In this document: positions 28,028 to 37,097 of the stretch, one piece after another
How positions within the stretch are numbered: position 1 is the stretch's first letter
Layout: each line of letters begins with the position of its first letter
Assembly (NCBI GenBank): GCA_027490305.1
Contig: JAIXYI010000020.1
Coordinates: 1-53,596, forward strand
Length of the DNA: 53,596 nt
Origin: Flavobacteriaceae bacterium
GTDB taxonomy: Bacteria > Bacteroidota > Bacteroidia > Flavobacteriales > Flavobacteriaceae
Reading direction: 5' to 3'
The notes under the pieces: generated by a model
Database searches by the model: none
Told to the model about the DNA's origin: nothing
The model's input: the letters and a program-made list of their open reading frames with translations, nothing else
Translations under genes and position numbers: made by a program

Positions 28028-29185
28028 TTATAGCGTACCTCGAAGCGCCTGTTCGCGTTCGATCGATTCAAACAACGCCTTGAAGTTTCCGGCTCCAAAT
28101 CCGCGGGCACCCATCCGTTGTATGATCTCAAAGAACAGGGTCGGACGGTCTTCTACCGGACGCGTAAATATCTGCAAAAGGTAGCCTTCCTCGTCAGCAT
28201 CGATCATGATGCCGAGTTTCTGCAGTTCGCTGATATCCTCTTTGAACTTCGACATATGGTCTTTCAACCGTTCCGGAATGGCATCGTAGTACGCTTGCGG
28301 CGGTGTCGACAGGAACTCCACGCCCCGCGAACGCATATCGGCGACGGTTGTGATGATATCATCCGTGGCTACGGCAATGTGTTGCACACCCGGACCTTCA
28401 TAGAAGTCGATATACTCTTCAATCTGCGAGCGCTTCTTTCCTTCCGCCGGCTCATTGATCGGGAACTTGATGCGCCCGTTTCCGTTCGACATCACTTTTG
28501 ACATCAGGGCCGAATATTCGGTCGTGATCTGCTTGTCGTCAAACGACAGGAAGTTCACAAAGCCCATCACGTCTTCGTACCATTTCACCCAGGTGTTCAT
28601 CTCACCCCAGCCGACGTTCCCTACCATGTGGTCAACGAATTTGAGTCCGACCGGCGCCGGGTTATAATCGCTCTCCCAAGGCTGGTAGCCTGGCAGGAAG
28701 GTACCCTTGTAGTTTTTCCGCTCGACGAACATATGCACGGTTTCGCCATACGTGTAAATTCCCGCACGCACCACTTCGCCGTGCTCGTCGTTTTCAACGG
28801 TTGGCTCCATAAACACCCTTGCTCCGCGCTTTGTCGTTTCTTCAAACGCCGCCCGGGCATCCTCTACCCAAAGGGCGATGACCTTTACGCCGTCGCCGTG
28901 TTTCTTCACGTGTTCCCCAATGGGGTGGTCGCTTTTCAGGGCCGTCGTCAGCACCAACCGGATTTTGTCTTGTTTCAGCACATACGACGCCCGGTCCTTC
29001 ACACCCGTCTCGAGCCCCGCATACGCATGCGACTGGAACCCGAAGGCCGTTTTGTAAAAATGGGCCGCCTGCTTGGCATTCCCCACATAGAATTCGACAT
29101 AGTCGGTTCCGAGAAGCGGCAGGAAGTCTTGCGCGCCTTCGAATATTTTTTCGAGTCCGTATTCAACGGATTTTATTTCACTCAT
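28028..29185 (-). CDS. hpd: 4-Hydroxyphenylpyruvate dioxygenase
   Basis: 385 residues. Non-haem iron dioxygenase that converts 4-hydroxyphenylpyruvate to homogentisate, the step before HmgA. Two VOC-type halves are visible: DYVEFYVGNAKQAAHFYKTAFGF in the N-terminal half and KFVDHMVGNV with GPGVQHIAVATDD, carrying two iron-ligand histidines, in the C-terminal half; the third ligand is the glutamate in LFFEIIQRMG. It is read in the same direction as hmgA, with a repeat-bounded insertion in between. Confidence 0.95.
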   Translation of the reverse strand: MSEIKSVEYGLEKIFEGAQDFLPLLGTDYVEFYVGNAKQAAHFYKTAFGFQSHAYAGLETGVKDRASYVLKQDKIRLVLTTALKSDHPIGEHVKKHGDGVKVIALWVEDARAAFEETTKRGARVFMEPTVENDEHGEVVRAGIYTYGETVHMFVERKNYKGTFLPGYQPWESDYNPAPVGLKFVDHMVGNVGWGEMNTWVKWYEDVMGFVNFLSFDDKQITTEYSALMSKVMSNGNGRIKFPINEPAEGKKRSQIEEYIDFYEGPGVQHIAVATDDIITTVADMRSRGVEFLSTPPQAYYDAIPERLKDHMSKFKEDISELQKLGIMIDADEEGYLLQIFTRPVEDRPTLFFEIIQRMGARGFGAGNFKALFESIEREQALRGTL

Positions 29186-29224
29186 GGTAATTAGAAAATT
29201 TGGTAATTAGAAAATTAGATAATG
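29186..29224. repeat. Left inverted arm of the four-helix-bundle element
   Basis: GGTAATTAGAAAAT units, 33 of 39 positions matching the reverse complement of 29838-29876. It begins at the base after the hpd start codon and ends five bases before the four-helix-bundle stop. Its outer end (GGTAATTAG) mirrors the outer end of the right arm (CTAATTACC). Confidence 0.8.
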
Positions 29225-29228
29225 ATAG

Positions 29229-29597
29229 TCATTTCGACGACGAAATCCTCGTTGTTGAAATGATTTTATTCAATATCCGGATCAACTCTGACAGAGCATC
29301 CAACAGACCGCCACATGGGGGATAGGATGGATGCGTTTCACAAAGCCATAACCAATATTCCGTTTCATCCGCTTCCTTCAATGCAATTTTCAACTTGTGG
29401 ATAAAGTCGGCTTTGCTTTCCGCATTCTGCGCTTCTTTTGAATTGGCGCCAATGGAAGTGCCGGATTTCAGTATTTGGCTCGCAAGAACGTATTTTCTTT
29501 GCCCTTCCAACTGCTCAGCGTAATCGATTATAGCCAGCGAGAAGGCAAAGGATTTCAGCAACAATATGTTGTCTTTGTACTTTTCATTAAAGGTCAT
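29229..29597 (-). CDS. Four-helix bundle protein (S23/TIGR02436 family)
   Basis: 122 residues, nearly all helical, with the family pattern FAFSLAIIDYAEQL, QILKSGTSIGANSKEAQ and FIHKLKIALKEADETEYWL. These proteins are known from intervening sequences of bacterial 23S rRNA genes and from scattered intergenic sites; their function is unknown. Here the gene sits between inverted repeat arms (29186-29224 and 29838-29876) and splits hmgA from hpd, which suggests it is cargo of a small mobile element. Confidence 0.85.
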   Translation of the reverse strand: MTFNEKYKDNILLLKSFAFSLAIIDYAEQLEGQRKYVLASQILKSGTSIGANSKEAQNAESKADFIHKLKIALKEADETEYWLWLCETHPSYPPCGGLLDALSELIRILNKIISTTRISSSK

Positions 29598-29634
29598 AAG
29601 GTTTTGTTTGGCGTGTAATTTCGTTTTGGCTTAT

Positions 29635-29702
29635 AAATTAGAAAATTAGAAAATTAGAAAATTAGAAAATTAGAAAATTAGAAAATTAGAAAATTAGAAA
29701 AT
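29635..29702. repeat. Tandem array of the 8-bp unit GAAAATTA (about 8.5 copies)
   Basis: Perfect head-to-tail copies of GAAAATTA upstream of the four-helix-bundle gene. The unit is the same as in the flanking inverted arms, so this is an expanded inner arm and not an unrelated microsatellite. Such an array is expected to vary in copy number by slippage. Confidence 0.9.
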
Positions 29703-29790
29703 AGAATCATTACTATCTAATCAGAATTTTCTATCGGCTTTCAGATTATTCCGTACCGAATCAAAGTGTCATTTTCCCGGGGTCTAAATC

Positions 29791-29876
29791 AATTATCTAA
29801 TTGCCACATTATCTAATTACTACCCGGCATGTACTTCAATTTTCTAATTTTCTAATTGACTCATTTTCTAATTACC
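29791..29876. repeat. Right arms of the four-helix-bundle element
   Basis: Two related arms: 29791-29820 (TATCTAAT units with a CCACATT core) and 29838-29876 (TTTCTAAT units with a CTCATT core). The second pairs with 29186-29224. It ends on the first base of the hmgA stop codon (29876-29878, minus). The core CACATT between CTAATT units is shared with the repeats at 11.8 and 24.7 kb. Confidence 0.8.
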
Positions 29877-31033
29877 TACTCTACCCACGACCGATAATAT
29901 TCCCCATCATCAATCGCCATCGCCTCTTCCGTTACCATCAAAGGCTTGAACGTATCGACCATGACGGCTAATTCGACGGTTTCGGTTTTGCCGATGGAAC
30001 GCTCCATCGCGCCTGGTGCGGGGCCGTGTGGAATCCCTTTCGGGTGCAGTGTGATGTGGCCCTGCTCGATGTTGTTGCGGCTCATGAAGTCGCCATCCAC
30101 ATAATACAATACCTCGTCGCTGTCAATGTTGCTGTGGTTGTACGGCGCCGGAATTGCTTTCGGGTGGTAGTCGTACAAACGCGGACAAAACGAACACACC
30201 ACAAACGTCGAGGTCTCGAACGTCTGGTGGATCGGCGGCGGCATGTGCACACGTCCGGTGATCGGTTCGAAATCGTGGATACTGAAACCATACGGATAAT
30301 TATAGCCATCCCATCCAATCACGTCGAACGGGTGCGTGGCATAGACCAGTTCATGCATCATACCCTCTTTCTTCACCTTGATCACAAAGTCACCCTTTTC
30401 ATCATAGGTTTCGAGTTCCTGCGGCAATTTGAAATCGCGTTCACAGAACGGAGAATGCTCCAGCAACTGGCCCGACGCGTTCTTATAGCGCTTCGGCGTG
30501 TAGAACGGCGCGTGCGACTCGACATAGAAAATCCGGTTGTCGGTCGTTTCGAACTCCATCTGGTAGATCATCCCGCGCGGAATGATCAGGTAGTCACCGT
30601 ATTCGAAGGGAATATTGCCGAGCATGGTGCGGAGTTTCCCCTTTCCGCGGTGGATGAACAGCATCTCATCCGAATCGGCATTCTTATAGAAATACGACCG
30701 CATCGATTCTTGCGGGGCCGCCAGTCCGATGACACAGTCACTGTTGACCAGCATCGCTTTGCGGCTGTCGAGGAAATCAGCCGTTGGCTTCACGTCGAAA
30801 CCTTTCAGCAATAACGATTTGATGTTCTTGGAAATGGCAATTTTCGGCTCAACCGAATACGACCGCAGGATTTCCTTTACCTGCGTCGGGCGATGTACCT
30901 GGTACATCAGCGAAGAATGGCCATGAAACCCTTCGGTGCCGAAGAGCTGCTCATAATACAAACCTCCCGCCGGTTTTTCGAACTGGGTATGGCGTTTGTG
31001 TGGAAGCTGGCCGAGTTTGTGATAAATAGGCAT
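29876..31033 (-). CDS. hmgA: Homogentisate 1,2-dioxygenase
   Basis: 385 residues. Iron-dependent ring-cleavage enzyme that turns homogentisate into maleylacetoacetate. The cupin-like core is visible, with the C-terminal metal-binding stretch around HPKGIPHGPAPGAMERSIG and the ligand-containing VCSFCPRLYDYHP. Together with hpd it gives two steps of tyrosine degradation; no maleylacetoacetate isomerase or fumarylacetoacetase gene is in the window. It would be the first gene of the hmgA-hpd transcript, which now crosses the repeat-bounded insert. Confidence 0.93.
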   Translation of the reverse strand: MPIYHKLGQLPHKRHTQFEKPAGGLYYEQLFGTEGFHGHSSLMYQVHRPTQVKEILRSYSVEPKIAISKNIKSLLLKGFDVKPTADFLDSRKAMLVNSDCVIGLAAPQESMRSYFYKNADSDEMLFIHRGKGKLRTMLGNIPFEYGDYLIIPRGMIYQMEFETTDNRIFYVESHAPFYTPKRYKNASGQLLEHSPFCERDFKLPQELETYDEKGDFVIKVKKEGMMHELVYATHPFDVIGWDGYNYPYGFSIHDFEPITGRVHMPPPIHQTFETSTFVVCSFCPRLYDYHPKAIPAPYNHSNIDSDEVLYYVDGDFMSRNNIEQGHITLHPKGIPHGPAPGAMERSIGKTETVELAVMVDTFKPLMVTEEAMAIDDGEYYRSWVE

Positions 31034-31204
31034 AGCGTTTTCATTTTGAGTGGATACGAAGTATAAAAGCGGGGTGCTTTTTACGTCACTCCGGGTTCCG
31101 TTTGATAAGGAACTTCAAATGGGACATGAGCCCTGTCCAACGCTGGTTCATATCTACAAATATCGGAAAAATTTAAATTTCAACCGTTTTCGTTGCAGGA
31201 TATT

Positions 31205-31238
31205 TAAAAACGAAAAGCTCCCGATGAGGAGCTTTTCG
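31205..31238 (-). terminator. Terminator after the amino-acid permease
   Basis: Perfect 11-bp stem CGAAAAGCTCC/GGAGCTTTTCG (31211-31221 with 31228-31238), loop CGATGA, then five T on the minus strand. It follows the permease stop by 20 bases. Confidence 0.9.
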
Positions 31239-31258
31239 TATAATCGTAGTCGTATCGT

Positions 31259-32896
31259 TTAGCGCGCACGACGGTAGTTGTATCCGTAGATCACCACGTG
31301 TGCCGCCGCAAAAATCATAGAGAAGTAAAGCAGGAACGTATCCTCCACCTGCGGGTCACTGTGGTGCAGCAACGCCACCCCGACAAGGCTCAACACCATG
31401 ATGAGTCCGGTGCCGGCAACGGTTTTATAGCTTTTCGCGCTATAGCCTCCCTGGTTGTGGTGGCTGTGCTTCATACCGTAATAGAGATACAGGTCAAAAC
31501 CAATCATCATCCACACGATCAAACGGATCCAGGTATCAAGCGGCAGGAACACCATCATGAAGAGGCAAACCGCCACACCCAGCAGCGGCACCACCGGAAC
31601 CAGTGGCGTGCGGAAGGCACGTGGCGCATCCGGCATCTTCTTGCGCATGATCAATACGCCCACACACACGAGGATGAAGGCAAAAAGCGTCCCGATACTT
31701 GTCATTTCACCCACCACATCGGCCGGAATGAACGCAGCGAAGATGCTTACCAACACCATGAACAACATATTATTTTTAGCCGGTGTACGGAATTTCGGGT
31801 GAACCTCAGAGAATACTTTCGGCATCAGACCGTCTTTACTCATCGAGAAGAACACGCGGCTCTGGCCCATCAACATCACTAGGATGACGGATGAATAGCC
31901 CGCCAGGATCGCCAATACAATCGCTTTGTTCAGCCACGGATAGGCCGGTGTAATCATACCCGAAGCATCCGCGGTACCCATGTTATCGATCGCCACGGCA
32001 ACCGGTGCGATGCCATCCTGTCCGGCGAAGGCCGTATAATTCACAACGCCCGTCATGACGTGTGCGAACAGGATATACAAAGCCGTACAGACACCCAATG
32101 ACAACAGGATACCGATCGGCATGTCGCGTTTCGGATTTTTCGCCTCCTGGGCCGCCGTCGATACCGCGTCAAAGCCGATGTAGGCAAAGAACACGATAGC
32201 CGCCGCACGAACGATTCCTGAGAAACCAAAGTGACCAAATTCACCTGTGTTTTCTGGGATATAAGGAGTATAGTTCTCTGGTTTGATATACTGCCATCCA
32301 ACGGCGATGAACACCAGCACCACCGATACTTTCAGCAAGACAATAAGTCCGTTGACGAAGGCCGATTCTTTCGTGCCGCGCATCAGTAAAAGCGACATCA
32401 GCATCACGATGAAAACCGCCGGGATGTTGATCACACCACCTTCAAAAGGCGACGACATGAACTGTGCCGGTATATCAATGCCAAAATCGTGCAGGAACTT
32501 CCCTAAATACCGCGACCAACTGATTGACACCGTAGCGGCTCCCACCGCATATTCGAGCACCAAATCCCATCCGATGATCCAGGCAATGAATTCACCCATG
32601 GTGGCAAAAGAATAGGTGTAGGCGCTACCCGCGACCGGAATCATCGACGAAAACTCGGCATAGCACAGGCCCGCGAAAATACAGCCCAATGCTGCCACAA
32701 GGAAAGAGAGGGTGATAGCCGGACCCGCATTCGTGGCCGCTGCCATACCCGTGATCGAGAACAAACCGGCGCCGATGATCGCTCCGACCCCAAGTGCCAC
32801 AAGCCCCGAGGCGGTTAGCGTTTTCTTCAGGCCTTTTTCGGATTCGGTCGCTTCCTCAAGTAATTGGTTCAGATTCTTTCGTTTCCAGATTGACAT
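31259..32896 (-). CDS. Amino acid permease (APC superfamily, cationic amino-acid transporter-like)
   Basis: 545 residues with about 12-14 membrane helices. The N terminus has the APC consensus GLVALGVGAIIGAGLFSITGMAA, where the GAIIGAGLF stretch binds substrate. LCYAEFSSMIPVAGSAYTYS and FFAYIGFDAVSTAAQEAKNP also match the CAT-type branch. It probably imports amino acids with protons; the substrate is not certain. Has its own promoter and terminator. Confidence 0.9.
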   Translation of the reverse strand: MSIWKRKNLNQLLEEATESEKGLKKTLTASGLVALGVGAIIGAGLFSITGMAAATNAGPAITLSFLVAALGCIFAGLCYAEFSSMIPVAGSAYTYSFATMGEFIAWIIGWDLVLEYAVGAATVSISWSRYLGKFLHDFGIDIPAQFMSSPFEGGVINIPAVFIVMLMSLLLMRGTKESAFVNGLIVLLKVSVVLVFIAVGWQYIKPENYTPYIPENTGEFGHFGFSGIVRAAAIVFFAYIGFDAVSTAAQEAKNPKRDMPIGILLSLGVCTALYILFAHVMTGVVNYTAFAGQDGIAPVAVAIDNMGTADASGMITPAYPWLNKAIVLAILAGYSSVILVMLMGQSRVFFSMSKDGLMPKVFSEVHPKFRTPAKNNMLFMVLVSIFAAFIPADVVGEMTSIGTLFAFILVCVGVLIMRKKMPDAPRAFRTPLVPVVPLLGVAVCLFMMVFLPLDTWIRLIVWMMIGFDLYLYYGMKHSHHNQGGYSAKSYKTVAGTGLIMVLSLVGVALLHHSDPQVEDTFLLYFSMIFAAAHVVIYGYNYRRAR

Positions 32897-32922
32897 ACAT
32901 TCATTTTTGTGTTAACAGTTTC

Positions 32923-32930
32923 CAAATATA
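32923..32930 (-). promoter_or_regulatory. Promoter (-7 element) for the amino-acid permease
   Basis: TATATTTG on the minus strand, 26 bases before the ATG at 32896. A TTG is present only 12 bases upstream, shorter than usual, so the -33 element is unclear. Confidence 0.45.
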
Positions 32931-32968
32931 TCGGTTTTTTCGCAAGCAGGCCGAAAAATTAACCTGCC

Positions 32969-35167
32969 TCAGAACCAAAAGCCCACGGAAAACCAAAAAA
33001 AGTCGCGGTGCGTTTCCGGTGACCATGAATACTTCGCTTCAATAGGCCCAATCACGGTTTCAACGCCATAACCAAGGGCGTAGCCACTATAGCGTGGCTT
33101 CGATACCCACTCGGTATCGTCAAAAAGCCTGTCGCGGATCTGGGCGTAGTTGGCGGCGATGTTCAAGTGGTTCCGACGCGCAAATTCATAGTCAAAGGTG
33201 AGGGCCGTCTTGATAAAACTGTCGCCGTTCAGCGTCAGGAAATCGTATCCCAAAAAGGGCTTGATGTTGCCGACCTCCGCAAAACCATAGCCGCCCAAAA
33301 CGAAATTAAAGAAGTCGACGTTCCGTTCCCCGATCTGGGAGCCCGCATCCTGGTCTAAGCGAATCGTCGTTTTTGGGAAAAGCGGACGCACGACCGATAA
33401 ACTCATGCGGGCGACAGAAAACGGCTCGAATTCACGCGTATAATTCGTTGAATGCAGGAACGACTGGAAGTCGCCGGTTACTTGCCAGCCTTTCGACGGG
33501 AAGTATTTGTCGTCAAGCGAGTCGTATTTGAAATAACCAAATGCGCTCAGGTAACTGCTTCTCTCGAACACCGCATCGCTGTTTCCCAACGTCTCTGATT
33601 CGATACGCAGGTATTTATGTTCGAAACCGCAACCAATCAGGTATTTCTGCACAAAGATGGTCTGGAAGTATATCTGGTTGGTCCAGTCTGAAAAGTCAAT
33701 ATTGAACGAGTCAATACCCAACGGCCCCAGGATTGTCCCATCGGAAAAATCGGTGCCGACATTGCGGTTGAAGCCCGTCAGTTTCGACCGCACGCCATAG
33801 CTCAGGTAATAGCCGTTGTCAATATAATAGTCGAAGTTATACCGCAGGTTGTCGCCCAGCATCAGGTCGAACGAGGCTACGTCGTTTTTGATCAGGGCGC
33901 TTTTATAGGTAAGGTTCGTCAGCAATGCGCTTTTATAAAGCTTGTCATAATGGACACCGAACTTCAGATACGCCTTGGTCTTGTTTTCTGTAAGGTTGAG
34001 TTTCAGGTCGTCGCCGCTATCATTGGGCTCAAGTGAGAAACTCATGGCACTGAAGTTTTGTGTGGCGTTGAGGTTATTGATTCCCGTTTTCAAATCTCCA
34101 TAACTGATCCGTGTACCGGGTTTGAACCGCAGTTTCCCGATTAGGTACGAGCGGGTGTAGTTATCGAGCCGCGGCGTAATGATGCGCTTGACCGTCAGGC
34201 TGTCGCATCCGGTAAGCCCTTTGCGGTCAAGGTGATACCCCGTCGCCCATTTCGAAAGTTCCCCCGCTTTGGCACGGGCCGCCGTCTCCCCGCGGGCGAT
34301 GATCGCTTCCCCATCCGAGAACGACACCACGGTGAAGTCGGTGATATCGGGCTTGATATACACATCCGTCAGGTGCCGCTTTTCCTTCATCTTCTGGATC
34401 ATATCCATATTCGAAATCTGCACCAATATCCGCGTCGCGTCCTTAAGCGCGTCACGTGTCTTCAGGTCGTCCTGCACATCCACACCAATGACGATGTCTG
34501 CACCCCGACGGCGGATTTCCTCTACCGGATAGTTGTCAATCACTCCGCCATCTACCAGGATCCGCCCGTTGATTTCCACAGGTGCAAAAAGACTTGGGAA
34601 CGCAGAACTCGCCTGTAAGGCCTGCACGAGGTAGCCGTTGTCAAGTACGACCTCTTCGCCTGTTTCGATATCCGTTGCGATACAGAAAAACGGAATCGGC
34701 AGCTTCGAAAAATCCCGTTGGTGCCGCACCTTGTGGGCCAACCCGGCCAGCAGGTTGTAATTATAGGTGCCTTTCGAGAGGGCAGTGGGTACGCCCAAAC
34801 GGAATTTATTGAACGGCAGCGAGATGGCATAGAGTTCGTCGTTGCGCTTCTCGAAAAAGTTCTTTGATGACCGTGGAATGTAATCCCGCAGCAGTTCGTC
34901 AAAGTCCGTCGAGCGGAAAACCGAGTCGATCTGCTGGGCCGAATAGCCCGATGCGTAGAGCCCGCCTACTACCGCTCCCATGCTGGTGCCTCCGATATAG
35001 TCAATCTTGATGCCAAGCGAATCGATAACCTTCAGCACGCCGATATGGGCGAAACCCTTGGCGCCTCCGCCCGATAACACCAGTCCGATCTTCGGCCGCT
35101 GTTGGGCCATCGCCGCCGAAGCGAAAAGCAGAAGGAAAAAGGAAAACCGGCGCAAAGAATAGGGCAT
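32969..35167 (-). CDS. Patatin-like phospholipase with C-terminal outer-membrane barrel
   Basis: 732 residues. After a signal peptide (ends MAQQ) comes a patatin domain with the oxyanion GGGAKG, the nucleophile in GTSMG and the catalytic DGG (RILVDGGVIDNYP). A POTRA-like stretch and a BamA/TamA-type beta-barrel of about 380 residues follow, ending in aromatic FWFSVGFWF, an outer-membrane assembly signal. This is the layout of PlpD-like proteins, in which the barrel anchors the lipase in the outer membrane. It starts 18 bases after uvrC and is probably co-transcribed. Confidence 0.9.
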   Translation of the reverse strand: MPYSLRRFSFFLLLFASAAMAQQRPKIGLVLSGGGAKGFAHIGVLKVIDSLGIKIDYIGGTSMGAVVGGLYASGYSAQQIDSVFRSTDFDELLRDYIPRSSKNFFEKRNDELYAISLPFNKFRLGVPTALSKGTYNYNLLAGLAHKVRHQRDFSKLPIPFFCIATDIETGEEVVLDNGYLVQALQASSAFPSLFAPVEINGRILVDGGVIDNYPVEEIRRRGADIVIGVDVQDDLKTRDALKDATRILVQISNMDMIQKMKEKRHLTDVYIKPDITDFTVVSFSDGEAIIARGETAARAKAGELSKWATGYHLDRKGLTGCDSLTVKRIITPRLDNYTRSYLIGKLRFKPGTRISYGDLKTGINNLNATQNFSAMSFSLEPNDSGDDLKLNLTENKTKAYLKFGVHYDKLYKSALLTNLTYKSALIKNDVASFDLMLGDNLRYNFDYYIDNGYYLSYGVRSKLTGFNRNVGTDFSDGTILGPLGIDSFNIDFSDWTNQIYFQTIFVQKYLIGCGFEHKYLRIESETLGNSDAVFERSSYLSAFGYFKYDSLDDKYFPSKGWQVTGDFQSFLHSTNYTREFEPFSVARMSLSVVRPLFPKTTIRLDQDAGSQIGERNVDFFNFVLGGYGFAEVGNIKPFLGYDFLTLNGDSFIKTALTFDYEFARRNHLNIAANYAQIRDRLFDDTEWVSKPRYSGYALGYGVETVIGPIEAKYSWSPETHRDFFWFSVGFWF

Positions 35168-35185
35168 AGCACTTGGGTGACGCGC

Positions 35186-36991
35186 TCAGGTAGTGGCGTC
35201 TTTTTTGTAAAAGTCCGTAATTTTTTTGGCTTTTGAAAGCCCTACGACCGCGGCGATCTCAGTTTCCGGTGCCGCTTGCAGGCGTTTGGCCGATTTGAAG
35301 TGCTTCATCAGTGTCACCATGGTCTTCTCGCCGATGCCCGGAATAGCCTGCACCGACGAGGTAATGGCCGACTTGCTGCGTTTGTCGCGGTGGAAGGTGA
35401 TACCAAAACGGTGGGCTTCATTTCGCAGGTGTTGTATGACTTTGAGTGTTTCTGATTTTTTGTCAAGATACAACGGCACGCTGTCGCCGGGGTAGAAAAT
35501 CTCCTCCAGTTTCTTCGCGATGCCGACGATGGCGATCTTGCCGCGAAGGCCCAGTTCATCCAGGCTTTTGAGCGCGGAAGACAATTGTCCTTTGCCACCG
35601 TCGATGATGATCAGTTGCGGTAGCGATTCGTTTTCGTCGAGTACTCTTTTGTAGCGGCGGAACACCACTTCTTCCATCGACGCAAAATCGTTCGGGCCTT
35701 CCACGCTTTTGATGTTGAAATGGCGGTAGTCTTTTTTGCTCGGCTTCCCGTCCTTGAAAACGACGCAAGCGGCCACGGGGTTCGTGCCCTGTATGTTCGA
35801 GTTGTCAAAACACTCAATATGGCGCGGTTCGGCCGGCAGGCGCAGGTCTTTCTGCATCTGTGCCATGATGCGGTTCGTGTGGCGATCCGGGTCGACGATC
35901 TGCAACTGTTTCAGTTGGTCGAGGCGGAAGTAGCGTGCGTTGCGTTCCGACAGTTCCAGCAATTGCTTTTTGTCGCCCAACTGCGGCACGGTCACTTTCA
36001 CGTTGTCGGCCACATCGATCTCAAAGGGCGCCAGGATTTCTTTGGTCGTAAGCTGGAAGCGGTCGCGGAGTTCCGTCACGGCCAGTTCCAGCAGTTCGCG
36101 GTCGCTTTCTTCCAGGCGTTTTTTGATTTCCATGGTATGTGACCGCACGACCGAACCGAAGGAAATCTGCAGAAAGTTGACATAGGCCGAGGCTTCGTCC
36201 GAAATAATCGAGAAGACATCGACGTTGGTTACTTTCGGGTTGGCCACCAGCGACCGCGATTGGTAGTTCTCCAATACCTCGATCTTGTTTTTCATCAACT
36301 GCGCCTTTTCGAACTCCATGTTGGCGGCGTAGCCCTTCATCGCTTTGCGGAAATCCCGAAGGCTTTCCCCGAAATTCCCTTTCAGGATTTCCCGGATACG
36401 CGCCACATGCAGGTCGTAATTCTCACGCGCTTCATGGCCTTCGCACGGTCCTTTGCAGTTGCCCAAATGGTATTCTAAGCACACCTTGAACTTGCCCGAT
36501 GCGATGTTCTTTTCCGACAAGTCGTATTGGCAGGTGCGCAGCGGATACAGTTCCTTCATCATATCCAGGATGGTGTGCACCGTCCGGAAGGTGGTGTAGG
36601 GGCCAAAATATTCCGACCCGTCCTTGATCATCCGGCGGGTTGGGAAGATGCGCGGGAAGGGTTCATTCTTGATGCAAATCCACGGATAACTCTTGTCGTC
36701 CTTCATCAAGACGTTGTAGCGCGGCTGGTATTTCTTGATGAGGTTGTTTTCCAGCAGCAGCGCCTCGCTTTCATTCGCCACCACGATATGCCGGATGGTG
36801 ACGATCTTCCGCACCATCACATTTGTCTTGCCGTTGTCGTGGGTTTTATTGAAGTAAGACGAAACCCGCTTTTTCAGGTTCTTCGCCTTGCCTACATATA
36901 AGATTTTATCGTCTTTGTCGAAATACTGGTACACCCCGGGACGGTCGGGTAATGTTTGTATTTGAAGGGCAAGATCGGCGGAGGGCGTCAT
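35186..36991 (-). CDS. uvrC: Excinuclease ABC subunit C
   Basis: 601 residues. Makes both incisions in nucleotide excision repair. The N-terminal GIY-YIG nuclease domain (GVYQYFDKDDKILYVGKAKN), the UVR motif near residue 210 (EFEKAQLMKNKIEVLE), the RNase H-like domain (IECFDNSNIQGTNPVA, IIDGGKGQLSSA) and C-terminal helix-hairpin-helix repeats (IPGIGEKTMVTLMKHF) are all present. Patatin follows closely. Confidence 0.97.
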   Translation of the reverse strand: MTPSADLALQIQTLPDRPGVYQYFDKDDKILYVGKAKNLKKRVSSYFNKTHDNGKTNVMVRKIVTIRHIVVANESEALLLENNLIKKYQPRYNVLMKDDKSYPWICIKNEPFPRIFPTRRMIKDGSEYFGPYTTFRTVHTILDMMKELYPLRTCQYDLSEKNIASGKFKVCLEYHLGNCKGPCEGHEARENYDLHVARIREILKGNFGESLRDFRKAMKGYAANMEFEKAQLMKNKIEVLENYQSRSLVANPKVTNVDVFSIISDEASAYVNFLQISFGSVVRSHTMEIKKRLEESDRELLELAVTELRDRFQLTTKEILAPFEIDVADNVKVTVPQLGDKKQLLELSERNARYFRLDQLKQLQIVDPDRHTNRIMAQMQKDLRLPAEPRHIECFDNSNIQGTNPVAACVVFKDGKPSKKDYRHFNIKSVEGPNDFASMEEVVFRRYKRVLDENESLPQLIIIDGGKGQLSSALKSLDELGLRGKIAIVGIAKKLEEIFYPGDSVPLYLDKKSETLKVIQHLRNEAHRFGITFHRDKRSKSAITSSVQAIPGIGEKTMVTLMKHFKSAKRLQAAPETEIAAVVGLSKAKKITDFYKKDATT

Positions 36992-37065
36992 GGCGTAAAA
37001 GTAACGAATTCGCCGATTGGGGGCGACGGGTCGATATGTTAATTGGAAGGGCGTTTCCGAAAATC

Positions 37066-37093
37066 AAAGACCCGATCCGGGGTCACACAATAG
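37066..37093. repeat. Direct-repeat copy of the 5-FCL gene end, next to the broken toxin
   Basis: 28 bases that match 37757-37784 at 25 positions. On the minus strand this copy reads YCVTPDRVFDF, like the C terminus CVTPDRVYSF of the 5-formyl-THF cyclo-ligase. It begins four bases past the stop codon of the broken ParE toxin, so the toxin-antitoxin module lies exactly between two copies of the gene end. Confidence 0.65.
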
Positions 37094-37097
37094 GGCG

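Noticed and set aside
29635..29702. CRISPR-like regular repeat
   Set aside because: The unit is only 8 bp, contiguous and without spacers; no cas genes are present. It belongs to the intergenic repeat family.
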